A stretch of DNA of 38,086 nucleotides from Ruminococcus sp. Its GTDB lineage: Bacteria; Bacillota; Clostridia; Oscillospirales; Ruminococcaceae. The notes below the pieces were generated by a model. It saw nothing but the letters and a program-made list of their open reading frames with translations, did not search any database and was not told the DNA's origin. Location of the stretch: positions 1 to 38,086 of the forward strand of contig SVNM01000018.1 of assembly GCA_015066875.1 (NCBI GenBank), in the 5' to 3' direction. Below are positions 1-7,772 of this stretch, in pieces (positions within the stretch are counted from its first letter, which is position 1; each line of letters begins with the position of its first letter). Both the position numbers and the translations under genes were made by a program.

Positions 1-1
1 A

Positions 2-565
2 AAGGCAAACTTAACACAAATGCAGTTGGCAGAAAAACTGGGTATCACCGATAAAGCAATATCCAAGTGGGAACGGGGCATCGCAATGCCCGATACTTCT
101 ATAATGCTTGAACTGTGTGATATTCTTTGCATCAGTGTAAATGAATTATTAAGTGGGGAGAAAATCAATATGGAAAATAGCAATCAGAAAAATGAACAGC
201 TTTTGCTTGATATGGCGAAAGAATTAGAAAAGAAAAACAAAACAATTTGGTCTTCTATGTGGGCAATTATGATTGTAAGTATGACCGCCTTACTTGCAGG
301 TATCTTTATTGCAGCATTTTTGATTCCCGAAGGAGTGTGGCAGCTTGTCACAATTCTCGGAATCTGCGTTGTATTTTTGATACCGTGCTTCTATGCATTA
401 AAGCTTGAAGTCAGTGTGGGTGCTTACAAGTGCAAGGAATGTGGATGCGAAATTGTACCTACTTATAAAGAAGTAATGATGGCAATGCACAGAGGATTCA
501 CCCGTCACTTAAAGTGTCCCAAATGCAATAAACGCACTTGGTGCAAGAAAGTATTGAAGAAGTAA
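2..565 (+). CDS. XRE-family HTH regulator with membrane segments and zinc ribbon (5' partial)
   Basis: The reading frame is open to the window edge; the visible part begins with the residues KANLTQ before the first internal Met at position 20, so the true start lies upstream. The N-terminus is the second half of a Cro/C1-type helix-turn-helix (LAEKLGITDKAISKWERG). A short charged spacer with a KELEKKNK segment leads to two hydrophobic membrane-spanning stretches. The C-terminus has two CxxC pairs (CKECGCE and CPKCNK), a zinc-ribbon arrangement. Visible length is 187 residues. The architecture suggests a membrane-tethered regulator whose DNA-binding domain is cytoplasmic; the signal it senses is unknown. 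A strong hairpin terminator follows it. Confidence 0.8.
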   Translation, partial: KANLTQMQLAEKLGITDKAISKWERGIAMPDTSIMLELCDILCISVNELLSGEKINMENSNQKNEQLLLDMAKELEKKNKTIWSSMWAIMIVSMTALLAGIFIAAFLIPEGVWQLVTILGICVVFLIPCFYALKLEVSVGAYKCKECGCEIVPTYKEVMMAMHRGFTRHLKCPKCNKRTWCKKVLKK

Positions 566-635
566 ATCCCAATTTGTCGAACTGAATATTATTACATAGC
601 CATTTCAATGTCATCTGTTTTGTACAAGACTGACA

Positions 636-668
636 AAAGACTTGTACATCTGTACAAGTCTTTTTTAT
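636..668 (+). terminator. Rho-independent terminator after the HTH gene
   Basis: A 13-bp perfect inverted repeat (AAAGACTTGTACA / TGTACAAGTCTTT) with a 2-base spacer is followed by an uninterrupted T run. It separates the HTH gene from the acetyltransferase. Confidence 0.85.
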
Positions 669-696
669 TGCCAAAATCTGTGGGGTGTGGTATAAT
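668..696 (+). promoter_or_regulatory. SigA-type promoter of the GNAT gene
   Basis: TTGCCA (668-673) and TATAAT (691-696) are separated by 17 bp. The -35 box begins at the end of the preceding terminator T run. Confidence 0.7.
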
Positions 697-761
697 ATAG
701 AAAGACGGACAGATCGATAAGAATTTTCAGAAACAGAAAAAGTGTATCGCGAGGGAGAACT

Positions 762-1259
762 ATGCTCAGAATCAGACCTTACAGAAAAAATGACAGTAAA
801 CAAATTGCCTGCTGGTGTCAGGACAGCGAAACATTCTATAAATGGAGCGAGGGCAGAATGGGCGGTTTCCCCGTTTCCGCAGAACGTATTGAACAAGCAG
901 TATCAGGAAGAATCGACAGCGATACATACTTCCCCTTTACCGCATTCGACGAAACAGGCATCGTGGGTTTTTTCACTCTTCGTCAGCCGGGTGCGGATTC
1001 AGACGAGTTAAGTTTCGGATATGTCATTCTCTGTCCTCAGACAAGAGGCAAAGGCTACGGAAAACAAATGCTGAAGCTAGGAATAAAATTTGCCTTCGAG
1101 CTTTACGGTGCCTCTAAAGTCTCGCTGGAGGTGTTTGAAAATAATCCCTCTGCATATCACTGCTATAAATCAGTGGGATTTAAGGAAAACGGCAATATTA
1201 CAACTTATGATTTGTGCGGTGAAAAATGGAAAAGCATCGAAATGGAGTTCACCCTGTAA
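762..1259 (+). CDS. GNAT-family N-acetyltransferase
   Basis: A 165-residue protein of the Gcn5-related acetyltransferase fold, RimI/RimJ-like. It begins with the usual beta-strand pattern LRIRPYRKND. The acetyl-CoA pyrophosphate-binding motif is QTRGKGYG (about residues 93-100), followed by an alpha helix and the C-terminal block NPSAYHCYKSVGF typical of the family. It would transfer an acetyl group from acetyl-CoA to an amine of a small molecule or protein N-terminus; the substrate cannot be predicted. The ATG at 762 follows a GAGGGAGAA ribosome binding site. It is monocistronic, with its own promoter and terminator. Confidence 0.9.
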   Translation: MLRIRPYRKNDSKQIACWCQDSETFYKWSEGRMGGFPVSAERIEQAVSGRIDSDTYFPFTAFDETGIVGFFTLRQPGADSDELSFGYVILCPQTRGKGYGKQMLKLGIKFAFELYGASKVSLEVFENNPSAYHCYKSVGFKENGNITTYDLCGEKWKSIEMEFTL

Positions 1260-1288
1260 CTCCTGTACCTCTATAAAGCTACATACAC

Positions 1289-1326
1289 AGCTCATTCTTC
1301 TTTACGGAGAATGAGCTTTTTTATTT
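1289..1326 (+). terminator. Terminator after the GNAT gene
   Basis: AGCTCATTCT pairs with AGAATGAGCT across a short loop and is followed by a T-rich tract. Confidence 0.8.
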
Positions 1327-1398
1327 TTCACGTAATTTCTGCATACTTGTACTCTTGGCTGAATAAAATTGTATAAAGCAATTTTCAAGGAGGTCACT

Positions 1399-2952
1399 AT
1401 GGATTTCAAGATAAACAAGGATACTGTTTCTGTTACGGAATGTGTTTATGAGGGTGCTCAGGAGCAAAGCGTTGAGCTGGATTACATTCTGCCCGATTAC
1501 TTTCCCGATATTTTCAGGCTGGTCAAGTGCGAGGTCACTCCGTCAGTTACAAACCGCTCTGTCAGCGGTGACAGACTATCATACGACCTGAGCTGTGAAA
1601 TCAAAATCATCTACTGCAGTGAAAACAGCTCTGTACTTCAGTGCGTCAGCCAGCACCGCACCTATTCAAAATCAGTTGATATGGGCTGTTTCTGCGAAAA
1701 TCCCACTATTTACATTTCCGCATCTCCCGGATACATCAACTATCGTGCCGTCAACAAAAGGCGTCTCGATATGCGCGGAGCTGTTTCTGTCAAAATCAAA
1801 GTGGAATGTGACAAGAAACAGGAAATCATCTGCTCTGCTGAGGGCGGTAATATTCAGGTGAAAAAAATTCCCCTGAGGTTTGCCTCAGAAAAAATCAGCA
1901 CAGAGAAAATTATCCAGATTTCAGAGGAAACTGAGCTTTCTTCCGCTCAGATGCCTGTATTATCGGTAATCAGCTGTAAATGCAAAACCTCAGACTGCGA
2001 TAAAAAAATGATTTCAGGAAAGCTTCTTGCAAAGGGCGAGGCTTATATTCACCTTTTATGCTCCTGCGAAAAAGACTCTCAGGGACTGCTTCAGCCCGTT
2101 TCATTCACTCTGCCCTACAGTCAGATTATCGATATAGACGGCATTGACGACTCATTCGACTGCAGTGTTCACCCTGAAATTATAAACTGCGAGGTCACTC
2201 CCTCCGCCGATAAAAACGGTGAAAACAGGCTACTTAAATGCGAGCTTGAAATCCGTCTTGTATGCACTGCGGTAAAGAGCTCTTCCGTTATGGTGGTTAC
2301 CGACGCCTTCTCCACAACATATCCCTGCACCATTGAAAGTTCGCAGATCAGAGCTCAGCAGATGCCTGTGATCTGCAACGAAACCCTCCGCCACAGTACT
2401 GTTATCTGCGAGGGCGAAAGCGTGCCTGAAACAGTTTACGATATCTGCTGTACCCCTGTAAATATCAACACGCGTTTCTCTGAGGAGGAGAAAAAGCTGA
2501 TTATCAGCGGTATGCTTACATATACCACAGCTTCAAGAAGCTCTGACGGTATGATTTCTGTATGCGACAAGTCCGACGCCTTTGAAGAAGCTATAGAGCT
2601 TGCTGACGTGGCTGAGGGCTCCTCAGTATCTGCGGAAATATCCGTTTCAAATGTTTCCTACAATATTTCAGACGCAAATACTCTTACTGCAAAATCCGAA
2701 CTGGATATCTGCATTTCAGTTGCTCAGGAGTCCGCCGTAAAGGCTCTTTGCCATATCTCTGTGGACGATTCCGTGAAAAAACAGCGTGACGGTGATTACG
2801 CTATCAAGCTTTACTACGGCTGTGAAAACGAAAACGTCTGGGACATTGCAAAACGCTACAGCACAAGCGTTGACGCTGTTATCGAGGAAAACGACCTCTC
2901 AGGCGAGCGCCTTGAATCAGGCGGTATGCTTATTATCCCCATTGTCAGCTGA
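1399..2952 (+). CDS. sipL: SipL-like SPOCS/LysM spore-coat morphogenesis protein
   Basis: A 517-residue protein resembling SipL, the SpoIVA-interacting protein of clostridia. Repeated SPOCS (DUF3794) modules are visible: the signature ELDYILPDYFPDIFRLVKC near the N-terminus and a related block near SLPYSQIIDID-like residues 240-260. The last ~50 residues form a LysM domain (VWDIAKRYSTSVDAVIEEND, then GGMLIIPIV). In Clostridioides difficile the LysM of SipL binds SpoIVA and links the coat to the forespore membrane; the next gene here encodes SpoIVA, which supports the call. The start at 1399 is chosen because AAGGAGGT lies 5 bases upstream; an in-frame ATG at 1369 has no such site. No signal peptide is seen, as expected for a mother-cell protein. 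Expression is probably SigE-dependent, but no convincing SigE promoter was identified. Confidence 0.88.
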   Translation: MDFKINKDTVSVTECVYEGAQEQSVELDYILPDYFPDIFRLVKCEVTPSVTNRSVSGDRLSYDLSCEIKIIYCSENSSVLQCVSQHRTYSKSVDMGCFCENPTIYISASPGYINYRAVNKRRLDMRGAVSVKIKVECDKKQEIICSAEGGNIQVKKIPLRFASEKISTEKIIQISEETELSSAQMPVLSVISCKCKTSDCDKKMISGKLLAKGEAYIHLLCSCEKDSQGLLQPVSFTLPYSQIIDIDGIDDSFDCSVHPEIINCEVTPSADKNGENRLLKCELEIRLVCTAVKSSSVMVVTDAFSTTYPCTIESSQIRAQQMPVICNETLRHSTVICEGESVPETVYDICCTPVNINTRFSEEEKKLIISGMLTYTTASRSSDGMISVCDKSDAFEEAIELADVAEGSSVSAEISVSNVSYNISDANTLTAKSELDICISVAQESAVKALCHISVDDSVKKQRDGDYAIKLYYGCENENVWDIAKRYSTSVDAVIEENDLSGERLESGGMLIIPIVS

Positions 2953-2978
2953 CTGAATCTTTCTTAAAGGAGAATTTT

Positions 2979-4454
2979 ATGATTAATGATATTTACAGCA
3001 ATATCGCCGGACGTACAGGAGGCGATATCTACATAGGTGTTGTGGGACCTGTAAGAACAGGTAAATCCACCTTCATCAAGCGTTTTATGGAAACTCTTGT
3101 AATCCCCAATATAAGCAGTGAATTCAAGCGTGAGCGTGCTGTTGATGAGCTTCCTCAGTCTTCAGCCGGAAGAACTATTATGACCACTGAACCTAAGTTT
3201 ATTCCCGAAGAAGCTGTTGAGCTCAATCTCGGTGACGGTGCAAGATTCAGCGTGCGTATGATCGACTGCGTGGGATATATCGTGCCGAGCTCTGTGGGAT
3301 ATATCGAAAACGAGGCTCCGAGAATGGTGAAAACCTCATGGTTCAACGAGGAAATCCCCTTTAATATGGCTGCGGAGATTGGCACAAGAAAGGTTATTAC
3401 CGACCATTCTACCATCGGTCTTGTTGTGACTACTGACGGAAGTATCACCGATATCCCCAGAAGCGAATACGAGGAATGTGAGGAACGTGTCATCTCAGAG
3501 CTTAAAGAGCTCGGCAAGCCTTTTGTGGTTATTATGAATACCCTTAATCCAAATTCTGCCGAAGTAAAAAAGCTCTGCCAGAACTTATCCTCAAAATATG
3601 ACTGCAAGGTTGTTCCCGTAAGCTGTCTTGAAATGGACGAGGAGGATATCAGAAACATTATCCGTGAGATTTTGTACTCCTTCCCCATCAAAGAAATAAA
3701 TATCCGCACTTCACGCTGGATCAACTCTCTTGCGAAAGGACACTGGCTGAAAAATGATATTCTCGGCTGTATAAGAGACTCTGCACGGGATATCCGCCTT
3801 GTAAGAGAAGCGGAAACCGCCTCAACCGCTATGGCAGAGTGCCCTCACGTGGAAAAAGCCTTTGTCAGCGATATCGACCTTGGCAAGGGTAGCGTCACTA
3901 TCACCGCCGAGCTGGACAACAGCCTTTTCTACAAAATTCTCGGCGAGGAAACAGGTATCGAAATCGAAAACGAAAGCGACCTTATGCCTCTTCTCCTTGA
4001 GCTCAATCGCATTAAAAAGCTCTACAAAAGAATCGAGCCCGCTCTTGAAGAGGTAGAGGCTACAGGCTATGGAATTGTTATGCCCGAGCTTGAAGAGCTT
4101 ACTCTTGAGGAGCCGAAAATCATCAGACAGGGCGGAAAATACGGTGTTAAGCTGAAGGCTTCGGCTCCGTCAATTCATCTGATGAAGGCAAATATCAATA
4201 CGGCTGTAAGCCCTATTGTAGGTACCGAGCGTCAGTCAGAAGAGCTTGTAATGTACCTTCTTGATGGCTTTGACGAGGATCCCACAAAAATCTGGGAGTC
4301 TAATATTTTCGGCAAATCCCTTCACGAGCTTGTGAACGAAGGGCTCCACAACAAGCTTTTCAAAATGCCTGTTGAGGCACGAATGAAGCTTCAGGAAACT
4401 CTTGAGCGTGTCATCAACGAAGGCTGTAGCGGACTCATCTGCTTTATTCTTTAA
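2979..4454 (+). CDS. spoIVA: Stage IV sporulation protein A (ATPase)
   Basis: A 491-residue protein, close to the 492 of Bacillus subtilis SpoIVA. It has a P-loop GPVRTGKST at residues 23-31 (Lys29) and the characteristic SpoIVA segments DCVGYIVPSSVGY and TDGSITDIPR. SpoIVA is a TRAFAC-class ATPase that polymerises on the outer forespore membrane and forms the basement layer of the coat. The C-terminal domain that binds the forespore surface is intact (ends EGCSGLICFIL). It lies 26 bp after sipL with AAAGGAG before its ATG, so the two form an operon encoding an interacting pair. Presence of an intact spoIVA argues that the organism descends from, or still is, a spore former. Confidence 0.97.
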   Translation: MINDIYSNIAGRTGGDIYIGVVGPVRTGKSTFIKRFMETLVIPNISSEFKRERAVDELPQSSAGRTIMTTEPKFIPEEAVELNLGDGARFSVRMIDCVGYIVPSSVGYIENEAPRMVKTSWFNEEIPFNMAAEIGTRKVITDHSTIGLVVTTDGSITDIPRSEYEECEERVISELKELGKPFVVIMNTLNPNSAEVKKLCQNLSSKYDCKVVPVSCLEMDEEDIRNIIREILYSFPIKEINIRTSRWINSLAKGHWLKNDILGCIRDSARDIRLVREAETASTAMAECPHVEKAFVSDIDLGKGSVTITAELDNSLFYKILGEETGIEIENESDLMPLLLELNRIKKLYKRIEPALEEVEATGYGIVMPELEELTLEEPKIIRQGGKYGVKLKASAPSIHLMKANINTAVSPIVGTERQSEELVMYLLDGFDEDPTKIWESNIFGKSLHELVNEGLHNKLFKMPVEARMKLQETLERVINEGCSGLICFIL

Positions 4455-4471
4455 ATCCACATATGCAACGC

Positions 4472-4509
4472 AAAAAGCTGTACGGAACATAACCTGTACA
4501 GCTTTTTTA
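4472..4509 (+). terminator. Terminator of the sipL-spoIVA operon
   Basis: AAAAAGCTGTAC pairs with GTACAGCTTTTT around a 12-base loop and is followed by T residues. Confidence 0.85.
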
Positions 4510-4521
4510 CTGCATAAAAGA

Positions 4522-4560
4522 AGCCACCGTATCATTTCTGATACGATGGCTCTGTTTTTT
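4522..4560. terminator. Second hairpin between convergent genes
   Basis: AGCCACCGTATCA and TGATACGATGGCT form a near-perfect 13-bp stem with a T run on the plus side. It also lies just after the stop of the minus-strand pilin gene, where the T tract is weaker, and may serve both directions. Confidence 0.6.
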
Positions 4561-4562
4561 GA

Positions 4563-6347
4563 TTACCCTTCCGTTCTCACAAGAATTCTACCCGGGAGAA
4601 GCTCGAACCATACATCGTAGTGTATCGGAGCAAGCATTGTCTGTACATCAGAGTAGAAGCTGAGAATGTTAGCGGAATCTGTAGGTGTAAGATTACGCTC
4701 AACCTTTGTTACCTTCCAGTTGCCCTTGTCAAATTCGTTGGTATCAACGTCTGCAAGGAATGCTGAGAGGTTTTCGTAAATCTCGCCCTCGAAGTTGATG
4801 TTGATACAGAGTCTTGTTTCTGCCTTCGCAGTCTCTGCGTCAAGACTTGTCTGAACCTCGGCATAGTACGAGAGAAGTGTTGCAGCGTCTGTAGGAGTTA
4901 CAACGCCGTCAAGGTTTGTATCACCCTTTACTCCGATAAATGCAGGAACTGTAAGTGCATTTCCGTCAATATCGGTAAGCGGTAACTCGCCGTAGTAAAC
5001 AGGAACATCATATGCGAAGTCTTCCTGCCAGTTTGTCTTGTACTCATCTTCAGGAGTATTTCCGTTGTAATTGATGAGAGTCATATCAATCTCTTCACGC
5101 TCAACAACAGTTTCATTTCCGTCGCCGTCAGCGTAAACATCGAAGATATGAATGTCTGTAACCTGTCCGGGATTGAAGCCTGTTTCATACATATTGTCAG
5201 GACTGTAAAGTGTATTGTCGTGTGAGAAGTAGTATCCGGCCTGAGTTTCGATTTCGGCATATGCCTTAACGTGAGTTGTAGTAGTAGTAGTAGTAGTGGT
5301 TGTGGTTGTTGTAGTTGTAGTCGTAGTGGTGGTAGTAGTTGTTGTAGTGGTGGTGGTAGTAGTCGTAGTTGTTGTAGTTGTTGTGGTAGTAGTCGTTGTA
5401 GTGGTTGATGTTGTCGTCTCGTAAACGTTGTTGAATTCAAGTGAAACAGCGTAAGCTCCTGTTTCGGCATCAGCTGTGATAACTGTATTTTCATCAGCGA
5501 TTACATCTGTGATTTCAAGACTTCCGTCCATATCATCATCAGTTACCTCTACAGTAAAGCCGTAGATGTTTTCATCGTAAACGATACCCTCAAGTTCACC
5601 CTTTTCCTCATAAATGCGGATAGGATAGCTTCCGATCGTTGTAAACTCAACCGAGCTTAAAAGCTCTGTAAAATCAAACTTGTTAAAATCAGCAGTTTCG
5701 GCATACGCTATAGTATCTCTGCCAAGCTCAGACCAGTTTCCTTCCTCGTCACAGCTTTCCATAACGAAGGTAAACAAGTCGCCTTCCTGCCAGTCTCTTC
5801 CTGCGAGAGTCTTGCTTCCCGAAATATTAATATCGGGCGACACTGCCTCAGGAGTATAAACGTTTACAAACTTGGCATATGCGGTATCATCGGCTGAAAT
5901 AACAACGCTCTGAGTCTCGGCCTCGTCCTTAACGGCAAATCCGTCGCCGTCAACCTGAAGCTCTGTAACAGAAACTGTCATACCGTCATCAAGATTTTCA
6001 ATACCGATATACTCATTTGGCTTGATTGTAACCTCAAGCGTACCGTTTTCATCGGCTGTCATATCGCCGTTAGTGGTGCTTAAAGTAAAATCTGCGTAAT
6101 GTGCGCCAAGCTCTACGATAAAATCAAATTCAATATTATCGGGAACAACATACTCTCCGCCATAGGGGTGCTCGACGGTTTTGCTGATAACCATTCCGCC
6201 CTCGATAGTCGGCAGAGGAACAAAGCTGTTCACCGACGGCTGAGTACGTGCAATAATATATGCCAGCGTAGGCTGAATAATCATTGTAAGCGACAAAATC
6301 AGTGCCATCACAACGGATAACCATCTTGATTGTTTAAGCTTAATCAA
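4563..6347 (-). CDS. Pilin-like isopeptide-domain protein with poly-Thr linker and C-terminal X-dockerin
   Basis: A 594-residue secreted protein with four parts. (1) An N-terminal hydrophobic signal region ending QPTLAYIIARTQPSVNSF, which resembles SipW-type leader motifs. (2) Two tandem domains (about 35-170 and 175-310) of the Spy0128/FctA pilin type; each starts with a Lys strand (VISKTV; SGSKTL) and ends with an Asn strand (KFVNVYTP; LEFNNVYE), the expected partners of intramolecular isopeptide bonds. (3) A 48-residue Thr linker. (4) A C-terminal X-module and dockerin (GYYFSHDNT; GVKGDTNLDG at residue 472; second repeat with an insertion). A TTG start at 6347 is chosen because AAGGAGTGAT lies 4-13 bases before it; a TTG 30 bases upstream has no site. 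Last gene of the sipW/tasA-like operon. Inference: a fibre subunit that docks to a cell-surface cohesin. Confidence 0.85.
   Translation of the reverse strand: MIKLKQSRWLSVVMALILSLTMIIQPTLAYIIARTQPSVNSFVPLPTIEGGMVISKTVEHPYGGEYVVPDNIEFDFIVELGAHYADFTLSTTNGDMTADENGTLEVTIKPNEYIGIENLDDGMTVSVTELQVDGDGFAVKDEAETQSVVISADDTAYAKFVNVYTPEAVSPDINISGSKTLAGRDWQEGDLFTFVMESCDEEGNWSELGRDTIAYAETADFNKFDFTELLSSVEFTTIGSYPIRIYEEKGELEGIVYDENIYGFTVEVTDDDMDGSLEITDVIADENTVITADAETGAYAVSLEFNNVYETTTSTTTTTTTTTTTTTTTTTTTTTTTTTTTTTTTTTTTTTTTTTTTTHVKAYAEIETQAGYYFSHDNTLYSPDNMYETGFNPGQVTDIHIFDVYADGDGNETVVEREEIDMTLINYNGNTPEDEYKTNWQEDFAYDVPVYYGELPLTDIDGNALTVPAFIGVKGDTNLDGVVTPTDAATLLSYYAEVQTSLDAETAKAETRLCININFEGEIYENLSAFLADVDTNEFDKGNWKVTKVERNLTPTDSANILSFYSDVQTMLAPIHYDVWFELLPGRILVRTEG
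5274..5417 (-). repeat. Poly-threonine coding repeat (pilin linker)
   Basis: 48 consecutive codons, all Thr except one Ser, written with a mixture of ACA, ACT and ACC/ACG. The mixed codons argue that the amino-acid composition, not the DNA repeat, is conserved. Confidence 0.95.
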
Positions 6348-6404
6348 CGTATCACTCCTTTCGCAAAATTTCAGCAATCAAAAGGCACATTTCTATGCCC
6401 TTTG

Positions 6405-6437
6405 ATTGCCGCCCGCTCAGAAAAAGCGGGTGGCAAT
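6405..6437 (-). other. Intergenic hairpin within the fibre operon
   Basis: ATTGCCGCCCGCT and AGCGGGTGGCAAT form a GC-rich stem with one mismatch. On the minus strand no T run follows, so it is not a clear terminator. It sits between the third TasA-like gene and the pilin gene and could stabilise the upstream mRNA or tune stoichiometry (inference). Confidence 0.55.
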
Positions 6438-6476
6438 AAGGTAGGATAAATATGAAAAAATGAATTTAAGCTTGGA

Positions 6477-7709
6477 TTACTTGATAACTACAGTAGCACC
6501 TGTTGAAGCAATTGTAAACTGGTCAACAGAAGTGAGTGCCACGCCACCGATTGTACAATTTTCAAATGTAATTGTTGCATTGGGATTTCTGTCAAGTTCA
6601 AGTGCATAGCCAGCTTCGAAATCACAATTTGTTACTACTGTATCTGAGAAAACACAAAGTGTCTTATACTGACCTTCTGAATTAATTCCGAATGAACAAT
6701 CTGTGAAGCTTGCAGATGTAAAGCCGCTCCAGCTTATCCAACCCTTAAGAGTTGTATCTTCTACAGTAAGAACACCTGTATTGTCACCGTAAACGTTCAT
6801 AGCATATGTACCATCAAGGTAAGAATCAGTAACAGTAAGATCGCCAGCTATCTTAGCGTCATCAACGTTAGTGAGAGCACGGAGGTTTGTAGCATCATCT
6901 GAATTATCAACTACGGTAAGACCGCTAATTACAACATCACTACCTTCGGGAACATAGCCGGCAGGACGAGTTGCGCCTGATGCAGGTGTAGCGTTTACAC
7001 TTTCCATGTCTGCAAACCAATCAGCAGCATTTGCAGCAACATCACCGAATGCTTCTTCAAGCATTTCAGCAGCACTCAGGTTTGCATCAGCCTGAACAGC
7101 CTGTGATAATACTAAAATATCCCATGTATCTCCAAACTTAGCAACATCTTCGTTGGTTGCTTCAGCATCAAGGAATACCTGCATAAGAGAAGGTGCTGAA
7201 ATATTACCGGGAGCTATAGCTTTGTCATATGTGAAATTAAATACAACATACTTTACACCGCCGATTTCGAGTGGAATCATCTCATCAAAACCTTCTATAT
7301 GGTTTATATGAATCAAGTCATTGGGATCATAATCGGGAGCTTCAATTGCAACAAGCGTACGAACATATGCATCAGTTCTGCCCGTGTTCTCAACCGTAAC
7401 GATTTTATCGATAACATTCGAAAGTTCATCAGTAAATACTTTACAGTCAACGCCGTTTACATTCACTGTTTCGTCAGCCCATTCAATTGGTCCAACTGCG
7501 GGAATAGCAACCTTACCCTGAGTAAAATCAACAAGGTTTCCGTTCTCATCTCTTTCCTGTTCAATCTGTTCAATAGAAACGTTACCAGCAGGCATAGTGT
7601 TTGTATCCTTATCGGAATCAGTAAGATATGCAAATGTTCCGCCAACTGCGAGAGCAGCAACTGCAACGTAGCTTCCGGCCATTAAAGCTTTTTTCTTTAA
7701 GTTTTTCAT
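6477..7709 (-). CDS. TasA/camelysin-like protein with beta-helix-like C-terminal domain
   Basis: A 410-residue protein. The N-terminus is a SipW-class signal peptide (hydrophobic VAVAALAVGGTFAYLTD followed by NTMPAGNVSIE), and residues about 25-210 follow the TasA/CalY pattern, including VTVENTGRTDAYVR. From about residue 255 onward the sequence changes to short strands rich in V, T, D and N (SGLTVVDNS, AGDLTVTDSYLDG, SASFTDCSFG, TITFENCTIGG), which looks like right-handed parallel beta-helix coils. The ATG at 7709 follows GAAAGGA. It would be cleaved by the SipW-type peptidase encoded upstream and assembled outside the cell. The beta-helix extension is not usual for TasA; its ligand is unknown. 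Confidence 0.8.
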   Translation of the reverse strand: MKNLKKKALMAGSYVAVAALAVGGTFAYLTDSDKDTNTMPAGNVSIEQIEQERDENGNLVDFTQGKVAIPAVGPIEWADETVNVNGVDCKVFTDELSNVIDKIVTVENTGRTDAYVRTLVAIEAPDYDPNDLIHINHIEGFDEMIPLEIGGVKYVVFNFTYDKAIAPGNISAPSLMQVFLDAEATNEDVAKFGDTWDILVLSQAVQADANLSAAEMLEEAFGDVAANAADWFADMESVNATPASGATRPAGYVPEGSDVVISGLTVVDNSDDATNLRALTNVDDAKIAGDLTVTDSYLDGTYAMNVYGDNTGVLTVEDTTLKGWISWSGFTSASFTDCSFGINSEGQYKTLCVFSDTVVTNCDFEAGYALELDRNPNATITFENCTIGGVALTSVDQFTIASTGATVVIK

Positions 7710-7746
7710 ATAAATTTCGTCCTTTCAAAATTAATTTTCGTTATTT

Positions 7747-7761
7747 AACGGCTATGCCGTT
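7747..7761 (-). other. Small intergenic hairpin in the fibre operon
   Basis: AACGGC-TAT-GCCGTT is a perfect 6-bp stem with a 3-base loop, located between the second and third TasA-like genes. No T tract follows in the direction of transcription. Confidence 0.45.
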
Positions 7762-7772
7762 TTAATTGTGTA

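Noticed and set aside
1321-1398. SigE promoter before sipL
   Set aside because: A CATACTTG element is present at 1342, but no acceptable -35 partner at the right spacing could be seen.
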